A stretch of DNA of 64,000 nucleotides from Bagarius yarrelli (Eukaryota; Chordata; Actinopteri; Siluriformes; Sisoridae), in NCBI GenBank assembly GCA_005784505.1, contig VCAZ01000012.1, positions 710,001 through 774,000 on the forward strand, written 5' to 3'. This document shows positions 1-10,843 of this stretch, in pieces (positions within the stretch are counted from its first letter, which is position 1; each line of letters starts with the position of its first letter). The notes below the pieces were generated by a model. That model was not told where the DNA came from and did no database searches. It saw nothing but the letters and a program-made list of their open reading frames with translations. Both the position numbers and the translations under genes were made by a program.

Positions 1-18
1 ACACACACACACACACAC
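1..18. repeat. (AC)n microsatellite at left edge
   Basis: Pure AC dinucleotide run cut by the window edge, so its true length is unknown. Confidence 0.95.
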
Positions 19-343
19 CCTGAGTTTTTACTAGAACCAACACATGTTCCAAACACCTGCACCGTGTGAGTGCTGAGTTTTCTTCTGACCTTTTGGATTT
101 ATTCACCATTGAATCTCAGCCCGAGCTCACAATAACACAGCACCTAAAGTCACGTACCATCAGAAAATCAGAGAAATTGCCATGACTTTGACCTCCACTT
201 AGTCTGAAAAGGTTCCCAACCTGCGCCGCACACTGACGGAACCACAATTTACTGAAGAGGCTAAGAAAATCCTCCGAAAAAAGTTCAGAAAGAACTTCAC
301 TTTTCATGATGGAAAGAAGAAATGGATTTATAAATCTGGGGAA
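19..343. other. No gene or repeat recognised
   Basis: Unique-looking sequence between two simple repeats. A minus-strand open frame runs through 116-484, but half of it is the CT tract read backwards. I see no splice-framed homology. Confidence 0.5.
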
Positions 344-633
344 GTGGCAGTGTCTCTCTCTTCTCTGTCTCTCTCTCTCTCTCTCTTCCTCCCTCTTTCT
401 CTCTCTCTCACTGTCTCTCTCCTCTCCTCTTTCCCCCTCTTTCTCTCTTTCTCTCTCTCTTCTCTGTCTCTTTTTCTCTGTCACTGTCTCTCTCTCTCTC
501 TCGCTTTCCTCCCTCTTTTTCTCTCTCTCACTTTCTCTTTCTCTCTCTTTCTATTTCTCTTTTTCTGTTCTCTTTTCTCTTTTCTATTTCTCTCTTTCTC
601 TCTCTTCTTTTTCTCCATCTCTCTTTCTCTCTT

Positions 634-665
<32 letters not shown>

Positions 666-803
666 ATTCTATTTCTCCATCTCTCTTTCTCTCTTTTTCT
701 CTCTCTCTCTCTCCCGCTTTCTCTTTTGCCTCCCCCACTTCTCTCGCTCTATCTTTCTGTTTCTCTGTCTCTCTCTCTCTCTGTCTCTCTGTCTCTTTCA
801 CGC
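344..803. repeat. CT-rich polypyrimidine tract (~460 bp)
   Basis: Nearly continuous TCTC/TTTC sequence with rare purines (TCTGTCTC, TCTCCATC). Both plus-strand open frames through it encode only Ser/Leu/Phe runs, the expected artefact of a pyrimidine tract. Mirror-symmetric purine/pyrimidine DNA of this length can form triplex structure. Confidence 0.95.
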
Positions 804-1040
804 TTGTAATTATTCCTCCAGGTGACTTCCATTGTTTGTGTTCTCACGCAGCATTTTAAGGACTTGTAATGTTGTTTTGACTTTTCAGTGTGATATTTTT
901 GTATATTTGTTCAGGCAAAAATGGCAATTTACATGAACCGAAAAAACTGATTGCACAAAACACAGACTGTGGAGCTGTAAGAATTCGGGAAAGGCTGTGA
1001 TTAAATGAAGAATTTTAATTGATTTCAATTTTTCTAAAAG

Positions 1041-1106
1041 TATAAATGATTTGGATGTGTTTTATAAATGATTTGGATGTGTTTTATAAATGATTTGGAT
1101 GTGTTT
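1041..1106. repeat. 22-bp tandem repeat, 3 copies
   Basis: Three essentially identical copies of TATAAATGATTTGGATGTGT followed by TT. A small, recent tandem duplication in otherwise unique AT-rich DNA. Confidence 0.9.
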
Positions 1107-1965
1107 AAGTGTGTGTGCTGGTGTGAGAATGCTTTGTGCTTTGTTGCAGACGGGAAACTTTACTGTACTAATTTATACATTTTTTAAAAACATGTTAATT
1201 AATTAATTTATTCATTTATTTATTTATTTACTGCTTTTTATGACATGTGATTTGTGTAAATAAAGTTGTGTAAAAGTTAAAAGCTGTTGTGTTACTAATC
1301 TCACACAGACTCTCTCCACCTACAGTATGTATCGTATCCTAACTGTGAACCTTTATTGTTGATTATTTCCCAAAACTAGACGAGTAATTTTACTATGTTA
1401 GAAAACAACTACAAGAAATAAACAGAAACGTCTAACAGTCCGTTATGCTAAAAACCTCCACAAGCGATGGACGTGTGATGAGACTGGAGCTGGTCAGACA
1501 GACGGAGAACCGGAGCCAGCGCCGAGAACGAGAGATGAATGAAGAGAAACTGGGCTCCAGCCCCAGTGCGCGATCGAGCCAAAAAGCATGCAGCCATGCT
1601 AACAGCACGTAGCCTCAGGTCTGCTACTTAACTGATCAGTGGGGGAAATTTAGAGAAGTTCTCAGAGCAAATCAGGCGAGAGAAAGAAAGTGTGTGTGTG
1701 TGTGTGTGTTTTCTCACCTCCTTTGGTGGTTAGTTGAGCTGACAGAGAGAAAACATTTCGATTAATAACATTATATCCCCTCCTGTAAAGCTCTTTAATA
1801 TTGTTAATGAATAAATAATCACAATAAATAACTGAATAAATGAAGCATTAAACTCATTAATGCTAAATAAACATTACTATTACATTCATTACATGTCACT
1901 GTGAATGAGCGATTTCTGTAGGAACAATGACTTTAGGACACGTATGTTAGGGTTCATAGCGCCTC
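1107..1965. other. Unannotated; short simple repeats only
   Basis: Contains an ATTA/ATTT run near 1195-1232 and a GT run near 1691-1710. A slightly GC-richer stretch at 1440-1640 has no recognisable coding homology. Confidence 0.5.
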
Positions 1966-2560
1966 ATCAATCAAAGTCCAAAACTCAACAACTTCCGACC
2001 AATCAGAGACCAGAAATCGCAATCTTTTAATCAATCAAATTTCAAAACTAAACATCTTCTGTTAGAGTCCAAACCTCTAAATCTTCTAATTAAATTAAAG
2101 TCCATAACTCAACATCTTCTGACCAATCATAGTCCAGAATTCAACATCTCCTGACTAATTAGAGTCCGGAACTTAACATCTTCTAACCAAGCAGTATCCA
2201 GAACTCATCATCTTCTGACCAATTAGAGTCCGGAACTTAACATCTCCTGTTCAATCAGTAACCAGAACTTAACTTAACATCTTCTAACCAAGCAGTATCC
2301 AGAACTCATCATCTTCTGACCAATTAGACTCCATAACTCAACATTTTCTGACCAATCAGACTCCATAACTCAACATCTTATGATTAATTAGAGTCAAGAA
2401 CTCAACATTTCCTGTTCAATCAGTATCCAGAACTTAACAAATCCTGACCAATCAGTATCCAGAACTTAACATCTCCTGTTCAATTAGAACTCAGAAACCT
2501 TTAAATCCAATCAAAGTCCAGATCTTTAACACCTTCTAGCCATTTCGAGGGCAGAATTGG
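1966..2560. repeat. ~32-bp degenerate minisatellite with CCAAT motifs
   Basis: About 17 diverged units of the pattern CAATCAGAGTCCAGAACTCA then ACATCTTCTGAC. Many units keep GACCAAT at the unit junction. The copies differ by substitutions and small indels, so the array is old. There is no open frame of note. Confidence 0.85.
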
Positions 2561-3040
2561 CTCTGGCATTAAGGTAATATTATTTCTACGGTTTGTGCAG
2601 TAAGTGAGGTGGTTTCAATCAGAGCACGTAATCACTTCAGGAGGCTTTCTGATATTTACTCAGAGAAAGAGGATGAATCCGTCTGCCTTTTAAACACCTG
2701 ATTTATATCTTCAATTAATCTGTAGTTTCAAGTTTCAAGCGTGACCTTTAAGATATTTCACACAGTGACAAACCAGGTCATTAGACAGACAGAGTGAGAC
2801 AGAGAGAGACAGAAAGAAAGACAGAGAGACAGCAAAAGAGACAGACAGAGAAAGAGACAAAGAGAAACAGCGCCTGTTGATTGTAAGGAAGGAAGTTACC
2901 TTCATCTAAAGGGGAAAAGGAACTGTGGGTTTGTGAGATTAATAAAGCTTCATTCAGTTGCCTAATCTCACAAGTTCCTTTTAGGTAATGACACGACATC
3001 CTAAAAAGCAACATTACATTTTTTAACACTCTATTGCTAA
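2561..3040. other. Unannotated; GACAGA-rich patch at 2784-2872
   Basis: Mostly unique-looking. A purine-rich GACAGA/AGAGAC patch lies at 2784-2872. No exon recognised. Confidence 0.5.
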
Positions 3041-3395
3041 AGGTTTGTGGACACTCCACCAGCACACCCACTTATGTGTCTTAACAAAAGTGTCAGAATC
3101 TCTCTGTATTATTTCTTCACTGGTATTAAGAGACTAAACCCCTGTTCCAATGTCCCTCTACACAAATCCCCTGATCTCCATGAAGACATGCTGTGTTCTG
3201 GATGTTTTGGAGTAGAAGAACTCTCATGTCCTGTACAGAGTCCTGATTCTGACTCAACCCCTTTAAACTAAACACCTTTTGGAATGACCTGGAACCCCAA
3301 CTGAACCCCAGACCTCCTTAACTCAACATTACTGTCTGATCTCACTAATAGCATCAGAACTGAATGATCAGATCAAGACAGTCACACTTTAACTA
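3041..3395 (+). mobile_element. Degenerate Tc1-like transposon remnant
   Basis: Begins with the motif AGGTTTGTGGACACTCCACC and ends in a stretch resembling the catalytic C-terminus of Tc1 transposase. CAGAGTCCTGATTCTGACTC recalls the SPDLNP codons, and AACACCTTTTGGAATGACCT recalls the following EHLW..L codons. Frameshifts and stops make it non-coding. It was recognised from the general pattern of fish Tc1 relics, so the boundaries are approximate. Confidence 0.55.
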
Positions 3396-3558
3396 TGGAA
3401 ATATATTGCAGACAATTTTCAAAAGGATAGTAAACCTCTTTTCAGTGTGTTTGTATTTGTGAGTGACGTCAATTGCAAGACGGGAAACGTCATTAATATC
3501 AACTAATAATATTCTGAATATGTATATTTATACTGATTCTAAATATATCATTTAATCA

Positions 3559-3780
3559 GTGGTGGCTTGAATGGTTAAGGCGCTGAGTGGTTGATCTGAA
3601 GACCTGGGTTCAAGCCCTACCAACGCCAGCCTAAGTGGTTAATCTGAAGACCAGGAAGACCTGGGTTCAAGCCCTACCAACGCCAGCCTAAGTGGTTGAC
3701 CTGAACACCAGGGTTTAAGCACCGCCAGCCAGCCACTGTTTGGTCCTTGAGCAAGACCCTTAACACTCCCTGTTCATAGC
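3559..3780 (+). repeat. tRNA-derived SINE with a triplicated B-box module
   Basis: The head GTGGCTTGAATGGTTAAGG resembles a pol III A box, and GGGTTCAAGCCC matches the B box. The 45-50 bp segment around the B box (AAGTGGTT..CTGAA..CC..GGGTTCAAGC) occurs three times in tandem. It is followed by the usual SINE body: GCCACTGTTTGGTCCTTGAG and CAAGACCCTTAAC. Confidence 0.8.
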
Positions 3781-3959
3781 TTTTGAAACTGAAACACTGG
3801 ATTGTCAGGCTGCAACAATCAGTTTAACTGGAACCCGGGAACACCTCTAATAACACATAATATATTTGTTAATCGCAAGTCGAATGGCATCTACACTAAC
3901 ATATGTCTGTTCTTTGTTTTTCCGAGCTCACTGTCGCCAGTTTCTCAGTGATATTTGTC

Positions 3960-4255
3960 TTCTAAATGGCCATCTGGACAAGACCATGCTGCAGCATGGG
4001 TAACCTACTGGGTTATCTGGTCAGAGGAGAACTAACCCCCAGACTGGTCCTAGTTTCTCCCAAGGTTTTTGCCTCCATTCTGTCAACTCTGTCGCCTCTG
4101 GTTTGCTTAGTTGGGGACTCTTAATTTACAGATATCAATCAAATTGTGTTTTAGTGAGTGTTTAATGATGTCTTTTCTGATGTGATTCTGTAAAGCTGAT
4201 TTGAAACAATCCCCATTGTTAAAAGTGCTATAGAAATAAAGTTAATAATAAACTT
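3960..4255 (+). repeat. Dispersed teleost repeat ending in AAATAAAG
   Basis: Ends with AAAGCTGATTTGAAACAATC followed by CCATTGTTAAAAGTGCTATA and a polyadenylation-like tail. A diverged relative of this tail occurs at 33725-33895. This tail type is common in fish genomes; I do not name the family. Confidence 0.6.
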
Positions 4256-4344
4256 TTCCTGTTAAGAATTATTTGAATTATGTGAACTTTATTTAAATGT
4301 AGAATAAATTATTGATGTTATTTATATTATTAAATATAACACAA

Positions 4345-4735
4345 GTACAGGGGTACCTTGACTTACAAGTGTCCCGAGTTTTTTGAGATATAAGTTGTCT
4401 CCCAGCTGAATTTTTTGCTTTGATTTGTGAGCTAAAATTCAGGTTACGAGTTAGCTTCAGACACCCACCCGCTAGTTAGCGTAGCGACCGCCACAGTGAA
4501 CGCCGTAACATCTGCCCAGCATCCCGCGTCTCACTCGATAGCTAGTCAGACATGCACGTTAGCCAGTGGAGTCGTCTGATCTCCAAGGTAAACGCTGCAC
4601 ATTATACTTAATAAAACCAGTTTATTCCAGTACATCTAATACATTTTAATTCATTTTTATGGCAAAAACTAATTTGACAAAAGAGTAATTTGAGTTACAA
4701 GCTCCGTTAAAGAACCACTTAAACTTGTAAGTCAA
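4345..4735 (+). mobile_element. Non-autonomous MITE-like element, copy 1
   Basis: Starts ACAGGGGTACCTTGACTTAC and ends AACTTGTAAGTCAA, the reverse complement of the inner part of the start. It therefore has imperfect terminal inverted repeats, the outermost ~10 bp being missing at the right. The internal sequence (CGAACGCCGTAAC-like core, TCTCACTCGATAGCTAGTCA, CCAGTGGAGTCGTCTGATCT) recurs in inverted orientation at 28804-29195. No coding capacity. Confidence 0.75.
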
Positions 4736-5534
4736 TAATAACAATAACATAACAATACAAAATTGCATATTCTATGTTTATTAGGGCAAAAATCAATAAC
4801 TTGAATGAAATAGGGACAAATTTAATCCGATCTAATCTAATCTACACACCACCGAGATTCTTTCTATGGCTCTATTAAAAGCAGTAAAGTAACAAATTCA
4901 TATCTTAAACTAAGGCAATTCTTGAGTTGCACAACAGACACACACACGGATAAAACGGAAACTTTAATATCATTAGAGTTCCTTTGCAGAAAGTAGTCAC
5001 AAGGCGTTCTTTCTTTTTTTCCTCTGTGAAAGTGGACAGCGTTCCAGTGAAAGAAGCACCAGATGAGTCTGACCTTCACATGCCATGCTGAAATTTAATT
5101 TTACATCTCATTTAAAACTAGATAGTAAAGAAGTGTGTGTTTTTTTCCCCTGCAGTTACTGCTGCTGGTGACCGAGATTCTTCAAAGCAGGATTTAATCT
5201 GTGTGACCCGTCTCGTTTGAAGAGCGTGAGACTCTCGCTGTGCTTTTACAGTCTGTTCCTTTACACCAGAATTCAGTGCGTAAACAGACCCCACAATAAG
5301 ACATGACTGTTTAAAACACTGCCTTTAACATGTTATTACACCGTTCATCCACAGCATAAGAACATAAAGACAAGTCTCACTGTTGTTGGACATACTTTTC
5401 TCTCCAAAGGTGTCATTTTCTGATACAGCATGTGGTAATCATAGAGGAAACGGATGCAAATGAGGATTTTTTTTTTATAACCTCTAGACAACAGGCAAGA
5501 TTTGCCACCCAAATACCACCAATAAACACAAAAT
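4736..5534. other. No gene or repeat recognised
   Basis: AT-rich sequence with several short open frames on the minus strand (4864-5079 and 5345-5539) that lack any recognisable domain or splice support. Confidence 0.5.
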
Positions 5535-6245
5535 AACAACAGCTACAACAGCACCAGCAACACTACAACAGGAGCAGCCACAACAACAGCAATGACAGCA
5601 GCAACAAAAAGCAGTAGCAACACTAATAATAGCTACAGCAACATATACTGTTGTAGCAGCAACAACAGGACCAACAGCAACAATACAACCGGCAGCATCT
5701 AGAACAGTTGTAGCTACAACAGAAAAAAAACACTATCCACCGCAGCTACACCACCACAATCTAAAAGCAGCAAAACACCGCCACCAACAAAACCAATAGC
5801 AGCAGCAACACCAACAAAATCGACAGCAACAACACCACCAACAAGAAAACCAACAGCAGCAGCAACACCAACAAAATCATCAGCAGCAACACCACCAACA
5901 GCAGCCGCAACACCAACAAAACCATAATCAGCAACCAGCAACAACGCCACCAACAAGAAAACCAACAGCAACAACACCATCTACAAAATCAAGAAAACCA
6001 ACAGCAACAACACCACCAACAAGCAGCAGCAACAAAACCAACACCAACAACAAAACCAACACCAACAACAAAACCAACATTACAACATAACCAACACCAA
6101 AAGCAGCAACAACAACATAACCAACAGCAACAACAGCAACAAAAGCAACAATGCAAACAACAACAAAACAAACAGCGGCAACAACATCAAAACCATAAGC
6201 AACAATACCAACAATAACAACGAAAAACCAAACAAACAGCCGCAC
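5535..6245. repeat. CAA/CAG/CCA trinucleotide-like tract (~700 bp)
   Basis: Almost entirely CAA, CAG, CCA, ACA and AAA triplets, for example CAACAGCAGCAACACCAACA. Larger internal duplications of 30-50 bp are visible around 5780-6010. The long minus-strand frames encode Val/Leu/Ala/Gly/Cys runs and are shadows of the repeat. The plus strand would encode Gln/Asn/Thr runs but is interrupted by stops and has no flanking coding sequence. Confidence 0.9.
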
Positions 6246-7261
6246 CAGCTTGACGAACACACACCCATAAACTAGAATTAAAAAGGGTGCCAGTGGAAGG
6301 TGTGGGCAATCAGTAAGACACATGTGAGATGGTTATGTGACATCCTGGAGCTGATGGTTAATGCAGTTCAGCACTAATTTCTGCATCATCATGACGTTCA
6401 TCAAAGGTTCCATGTCTTTAACTTCACAGTGATTCGCTTAATATAACTATAATTATTACTTTATTCATGAACATCATCTTACTTCATAGTGACTGTCTTA
6501 GATTAGAAGTGGAACTTCTAACGTATTTTAATCAATGATCAAACGATCAATTATCCGCAGATCAACAGCAGGTAATGAGATCAACCTGCTTTTAATAGAT
6601 TGTAGGAAAATTCTGGCATCACACACATTTGTGTAAAAGACATTTTATTTTTAACAAGTGATTCTCTTGCAAGAATTTCTGTCTGTTTCACTCAGCACTT
6701 CTGTTCTCTCGAATCTCTCTGGCAGCTCTGTTCACAGAAGGTGTTCTTTTCATCTCTTTAAAGCAGAAAGCAGAAGAATAGCATCCGGGAACCGGAGGAG
6801 TCTGTATTATCGGCCACTTCTGGAGTTACAACTATGAGGGCGTAAATAACCGCTGCAAGGGAGTGAAAGCGGTGGAATTGGCGAGATTCTGATATTAAGA
6901 GGAGGATAATGAGAAGTGATGGGAAGAAGCAAACGGAGCAGATAAAATGCCTCCAGGCATCCTGAGCGCTGTTTAAAGGTGGACACTTTCACCGTTCGTA
7001 CCTCACTTTCAGGAGGACCATGTACCCACAGGGCATTATTTTCTCTGTACTTTCACAACACACATACAAACACTGCTGTCAGTTTCTCAGGAGCTATAAA
7101 CGGACTTTAAAGCATTTATAGTTGTTTATATCTCACAGTGCTGTGAAATTCTGGATTCTGATTGGTTGAAAGTTGTTGACTCCTTTTCTTTAAAATATTA
7201 ATGCACCTTTTTGTTTTTTTCACTAACCGAAGCATGAACAGAAACATAGAAATATAATCCA
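6246..7261. other. No gene or repeat recognised
   Basis: Mixed sequence without SINE boxes, transposon ends or exon-like frames that I can support. Confidence 0.5.
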
Positions 7262-7534
7262 ATATGTCTCATACTGACATGCCATAAACCATGCATAACA
7301 CCATGAGGACTGACAGGTGACTTGAATAACACTGATTATCTTTACATCATGGCATCTGTTAGTGGGTGGAATATATTAGGCAGCAAGTGCAAGTTGATGA
7401 GTGGGAAGCAGAAAAAATGGGCAAGAATTTAACAAAGTTTGACAAGCGCCATATTGTGATGACCAGACGACTGGGTCAATGCATGTCCAAAACTACAGCT
7501 CTTGTGGGATGTCCGGGTCTGCAGTGGTCAGTAT
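7262..7534 (+). pseudogene. Tc1-like transposon, 5' part with transposase N-terminus
   Basis: An ATG at 7417 opens a frame starting MGKNLTKFDKRHIVMTRRLG and continuing with S-K-T-T-A-L-V-G-C. This matches the helix-turn-helix N-terminal region of fish Tc1 transposases. The frame shifts soon after (LQWSV in place of the expected V-V-S-I-Y). The sequence stops matching exactly at GTCAGTAT (7527-7534) and resumes with the same eight bases at 9071. The left end of the element is uncertain because no terminal inverted repeat was recognised. Confidence 0.75.
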
Positions 7535-9070
7535 ACACTTCTGGGCAAGTTACTTGGAAAAGAAAGTGAGATCAGCTATCAGTTACTTTATGACACTGAA
7601 GCTAGGGCTAGCTGTAATCAGACCAATCAAAAAGCATTACGAGTGACATCACTGTCCAGGAATTAATGCTATATAAACACAAGGGACAGCGCGCCTCAGT
7701 AAGCTTGCATTCTGCATGGCAGGGACGCTAAGTGTATGGCACCTGACGCATCTTGTTTCCTTCAGGAAACCATGGTTACATACATAACCTTGAGAAGTTT
7801 TCCTTTAAAAACTTGAACTGCATTGAAACGCTTTATAAACAAGATACAAGCATGTGATGTGAAGGGACTGTGTGATGCAAGAACTCTGAATCTTGGAGTT
7901 GTAGCTAGATCCAGGTTGTAGAACCAGACAATTGTATATGGGGTAACCTCTATTGCCTTACAAATGTCCAACAATGGCACCCCAACTCTAAGGCGTTAGA
8001 GGCCGCCAAACCCATGATAGAGTGCAAAGTCCTTCCTGGAACGAAAGGCCAGTGGCTTTATGAACAAGATTGATGATCTTAACCATCTACCTGCTTATTG
8101 TTTGTTTAGTAGCCACAGCCCCTGTCTGGGGTGCGCTGAAACAGACAAAAAGCTGATCAGACTTTCTCTACAGAGCAGCCTTGTAAACGTGCCCACCTAG
8201 TGCTCGACACTGGCTATAGAAGGTTCGGCAGCTTAATAGGACCAGGGACCACCACTAACACTTTAGGCACATAACCAGGCAACGGGTGGAGGAAGGCTTT
8301 TACCAGGCATAGCAAAGTTCAGGCATGATGGTAAGGGTGGACAAATAATGTATATCACTAATCCTCTTAATGGAGAAAAGGATAAAAGAAACTCTTTTTA
8401 GTCTCTTTTTATTCCGCCATATACATAATAAGGTTTAAAGGCACCGCTGTGAAACCTTGATTATATGGAATGAATTGCCCTGCCATGAGGCCCAATAGCC
8501 TCTAAAACTGCCTGACAGTGAATGACTTACCCTCCCCGAATCATCTCAAAGTGGCTAGCATTGTTTTGATACAGGCCTTTACTCTTTTCTATTGCTTGAA
8601 ATTAACTTGTTTTTATTTCACACAATTTGCACATTTCTATTGCACATTTTTCTCTATTTTCCTACTTTGCACATAATTGTTTTTGTATCCGAGCCACTGT
8701 AACAATTTAATTTCCCCACTGTGGGATCAATAAAGATAATCTTATCTCTTCACATCCTTTCCTGTTTGCAGACCAAATTGCAATAGCTGTGTTAGCCAGT
8801 TTAATGACTATAAAGTCGAGAGAAATGTTGTTATTGGGTAGCACAATAAGCACCTGAATACATACTTTTTCTCTGTTTTTTTAGTAAGAAGTTGTACTTC
8901 TCAAGGTATGGCCAAGGCGACTCCTGCCTCAGAATCAGTTCCGCTCCCTTAGACATTTTGTTCACAGCCCAGTGATTATTTCGTGACATTACCCTCCGGA
9001 ACAAAGGGTGGCAGTAATGAACCAAAAAGCTCGTAAAAGAATCATTGTTATATGGCTGCTGGCAAACACT
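7535..9070. mobile_element. 1,536-bp hAT-like insertion inside the Tc1 element
   Basis: Flanked by an 8-bp direct repeat GTCAGTAT (7527-7534 and 9071-9078), the target duplication length typical of hAT transposons. The left end has GGGCAAGTTACTTGGAAAAG and the right end TGGCAAACACT. These are diverged forms of the inverted ends of a common fish hAT group, but the terminal match is weak. The interior has no intact transposase. It contains other repeats, including a LINE tail at 8590-8750, and a stretch at 7690-7780 with CATGGCAGGGACGC and CAGGAAACCATGGTTACATA that I recall as a widespread fish repeat. Confidence 0.65.
8590..8750 (+). mobile_element. LINE 3' tail, nested in the hAT-like insertion
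   Basis: Ends TTTCCCCACTGTGGGATCAA followed by TAAAGATAATCTTATCT, the tail typical of fish non-LTR retrotransposons, where insertion ends in short ATCTT-type repeats. No coding part is present (5'-truncated). Confidence 0.6.
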
Positions 9071-9236
9071 GTCAGTATCTATCAAAAGCCGCCCAGGGAA
9101 GGAACGGTGGTGAACCGACGATAGGGTCATGGGCAGCTAGGGCTCATTAATGCATGTGAGGAGTAAAGACTGGCCTGTGCGGTCCGAACCAATAAACGAG
9201 CTACTGTAGCTCAAATTGCTGAAGAAGTTAATGTTA
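9071..9236 (+). pseudogene. Tc1-like transposase, continuation after the insertion
   Basis: Resumes at GTCAGTATCTATCAAAAG. In one frame it reads V-S-I-Y-Q-K, E-G-T-V-V-N-R-R, stop, G-H-G, then R-A-T-V-A-Q-I-A-E-E-V-N. This is the region directly following the helix-turn-helix part in Tc1 transposases. At least two in-frame stops show decay. Matching ends near 9236, so the catalytic half is absent. Confidence 0.75.
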
Positions 9237-9919
9237 ATGTTGCTGTAAAACTTGGCAAATCTTTGTGTTATGAATGGAATCAATTCTTTTAGTCATATAT
9301 GCTGTTATTGTAAAATAATCAACTTGAGAGCATTAGGAGCGACTCTGCTCAATAACCCTTCTGTCATGGATTGGTTTCCAATAACAGCATGGCCCTGGGT
9401 GTTGTACTCCTCCTTTAATAATGCTGCGCTGGCTTTCAAATGTGACTTTCCATCATCTAAGACCCTCGACCTCGGGTTCATCGATCCCGCTTTCTTAGCC
9501 AAATAGAGGTCTTTAGTAAGGGACAGAGGAAGCAATAAAGTATGCAAAATATAACTGTGGAAAAAAAATCTGCTTGATTTCAAACTGTGTGCAGTGAAAG
9601 ATTTGATTAATGAGGTGTCGGCCACCAGGGTCTGCATTTCCTTATTACAGACTAAAAGACTGCAGGGGTTGTTCTGTATTTAGGACTATTACACAACTGC
9701 GGTTTGACCATTCGAAAAAGACATGAAGAAAATCTCTTACGTGTTCAGATCTCTCTGATAGAAATAGCTGACTTTTTCTTCCTAAATAATTACAGGCATG
9801 TTGATGTTAATGTCTAAACTAAAATGATTTAATTACTTAATATTGCAACATCTATTTATCAATTTTCTGCATAACATACATTTATATTTTTGCAATTTAT
9901 GCGAAAGAGCTGTTAAAGG
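9237..9919. other. Unannotated; opposed open frames at 9252-9637
   Basis: Two overlapping open frames (9252-9506 plus, 9305-9637 minus) have no recognisable domain. They could be chance or an unidentified repeat, since the area lies between transposon remnants. Confidence 0.4.
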
Positions 9920-10760
9920 ATATGGGATTTGCTTAACAGTTGCGGCTTGGTGGTCCTAGGATTCAAGTCCACAACTGCTGAATCATTAGCTTAACATCTT
10001 TACCAGTGAACTACCACAAGCCTTTGGACTATAAAAGGAATCCTGTTTGCTTAACAGTTCTAACCTGGTGGTCCTGGGAATTAAACATACCATTCCCAGG
10101 ATGTTGGACTTATTAGCTTAACATATTGATTACTGATTCCAACTATTTGTTAATAGAAAACAGATTACTCCGAGAAATCCCACACTGCCTAAGCAGTTAC
10201 GGGCTAATGGCCTTGCTCAACAGTCATAGCATGGTGGTCCTTAAAATAATCAGTAGCCCAATGTCTAAACCACTGTGCTAATTAAAGTATGAGAAGTTTC
10301 CCATTAGAGGAAACCTACTAATGACTATAGGTTACAGACCATGGGAAGTTTATGGATCATTATGGATTTTACCACTAAGCTACCTACCACATGTTGTTGG
10401 ACTGCGGTGGAAAAACTGATCAAAACTGGATTACGCCAAAACCTATAAGGCTTGAGCAGATACGGGTTAAGGGTCTCAATATTTGTAGCTTGGTGGTCCT
10501 TTTTATATGTATTACTAATTATTACCCCAACAGCTTAACCACTGAGTTCCCACCAAGCCTTTGAACTTTGAGGGAAAACACCAGAACCTGAGGAGTTAAG
10601 GGTGTTGTTTAACAGTTGTAGATTGTAGCCTGACCACTAGACTACCCACCACATGTATTTGGACTAAGGAGGAAACAATAAATAAAACCCTCAAAGCACA
10701 TAAAGAACATGCAAACTACAGGAACCGAACTCACAACCCTGGAAGCTACAATGCTAATTA
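9920..10760 (-). repeat. Cluster of ~6 degenerate antisense SINE-like units
   Basis: The phrase GCTTAACAGTTGTAGCTTGG, with TGGTCCT after it, recurs near 9940, 10045, 10220, 10480 and 10610. Each copy is followed by variants of ACCACTGAGCTACCACAAGC and TTTGGACT. This is the reverse complement of a SINE body plus its tRNA-like head, tandemly multiplied and heavily mutated. The last part (10670-10750) resembles the separate fish repeat GGACTGTGGGAGGAAACC..CATGCAAACT. Confidence 0.6.
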
Positions 10761-10843
10761 TAAAATCAATAAAAAATAAAGAACAGATAATAACAGAACT
10801 TTTCTAATTTCCATAATGTTTACGAAATTTAGAGGATCTACTA

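Noticed and set aside
306..859. Two long plus-strand open frames rich in Ser/Leu/Phe
   Set aside because: They are readings of the CT tract; no domain, no splice signals.
5714..6323. Overlapping minus-strand frames rich in Val, Leu, Cys, Ala
   Set aside because: Shadow of the CAA/CAG repeat; all frames are open because the repeat lacks stop triplets.
9252..9637. Opposed 84- and 110-codon frames
   Set aside because: No recognisable domain, between transposon remnants; not enough to call a gene.
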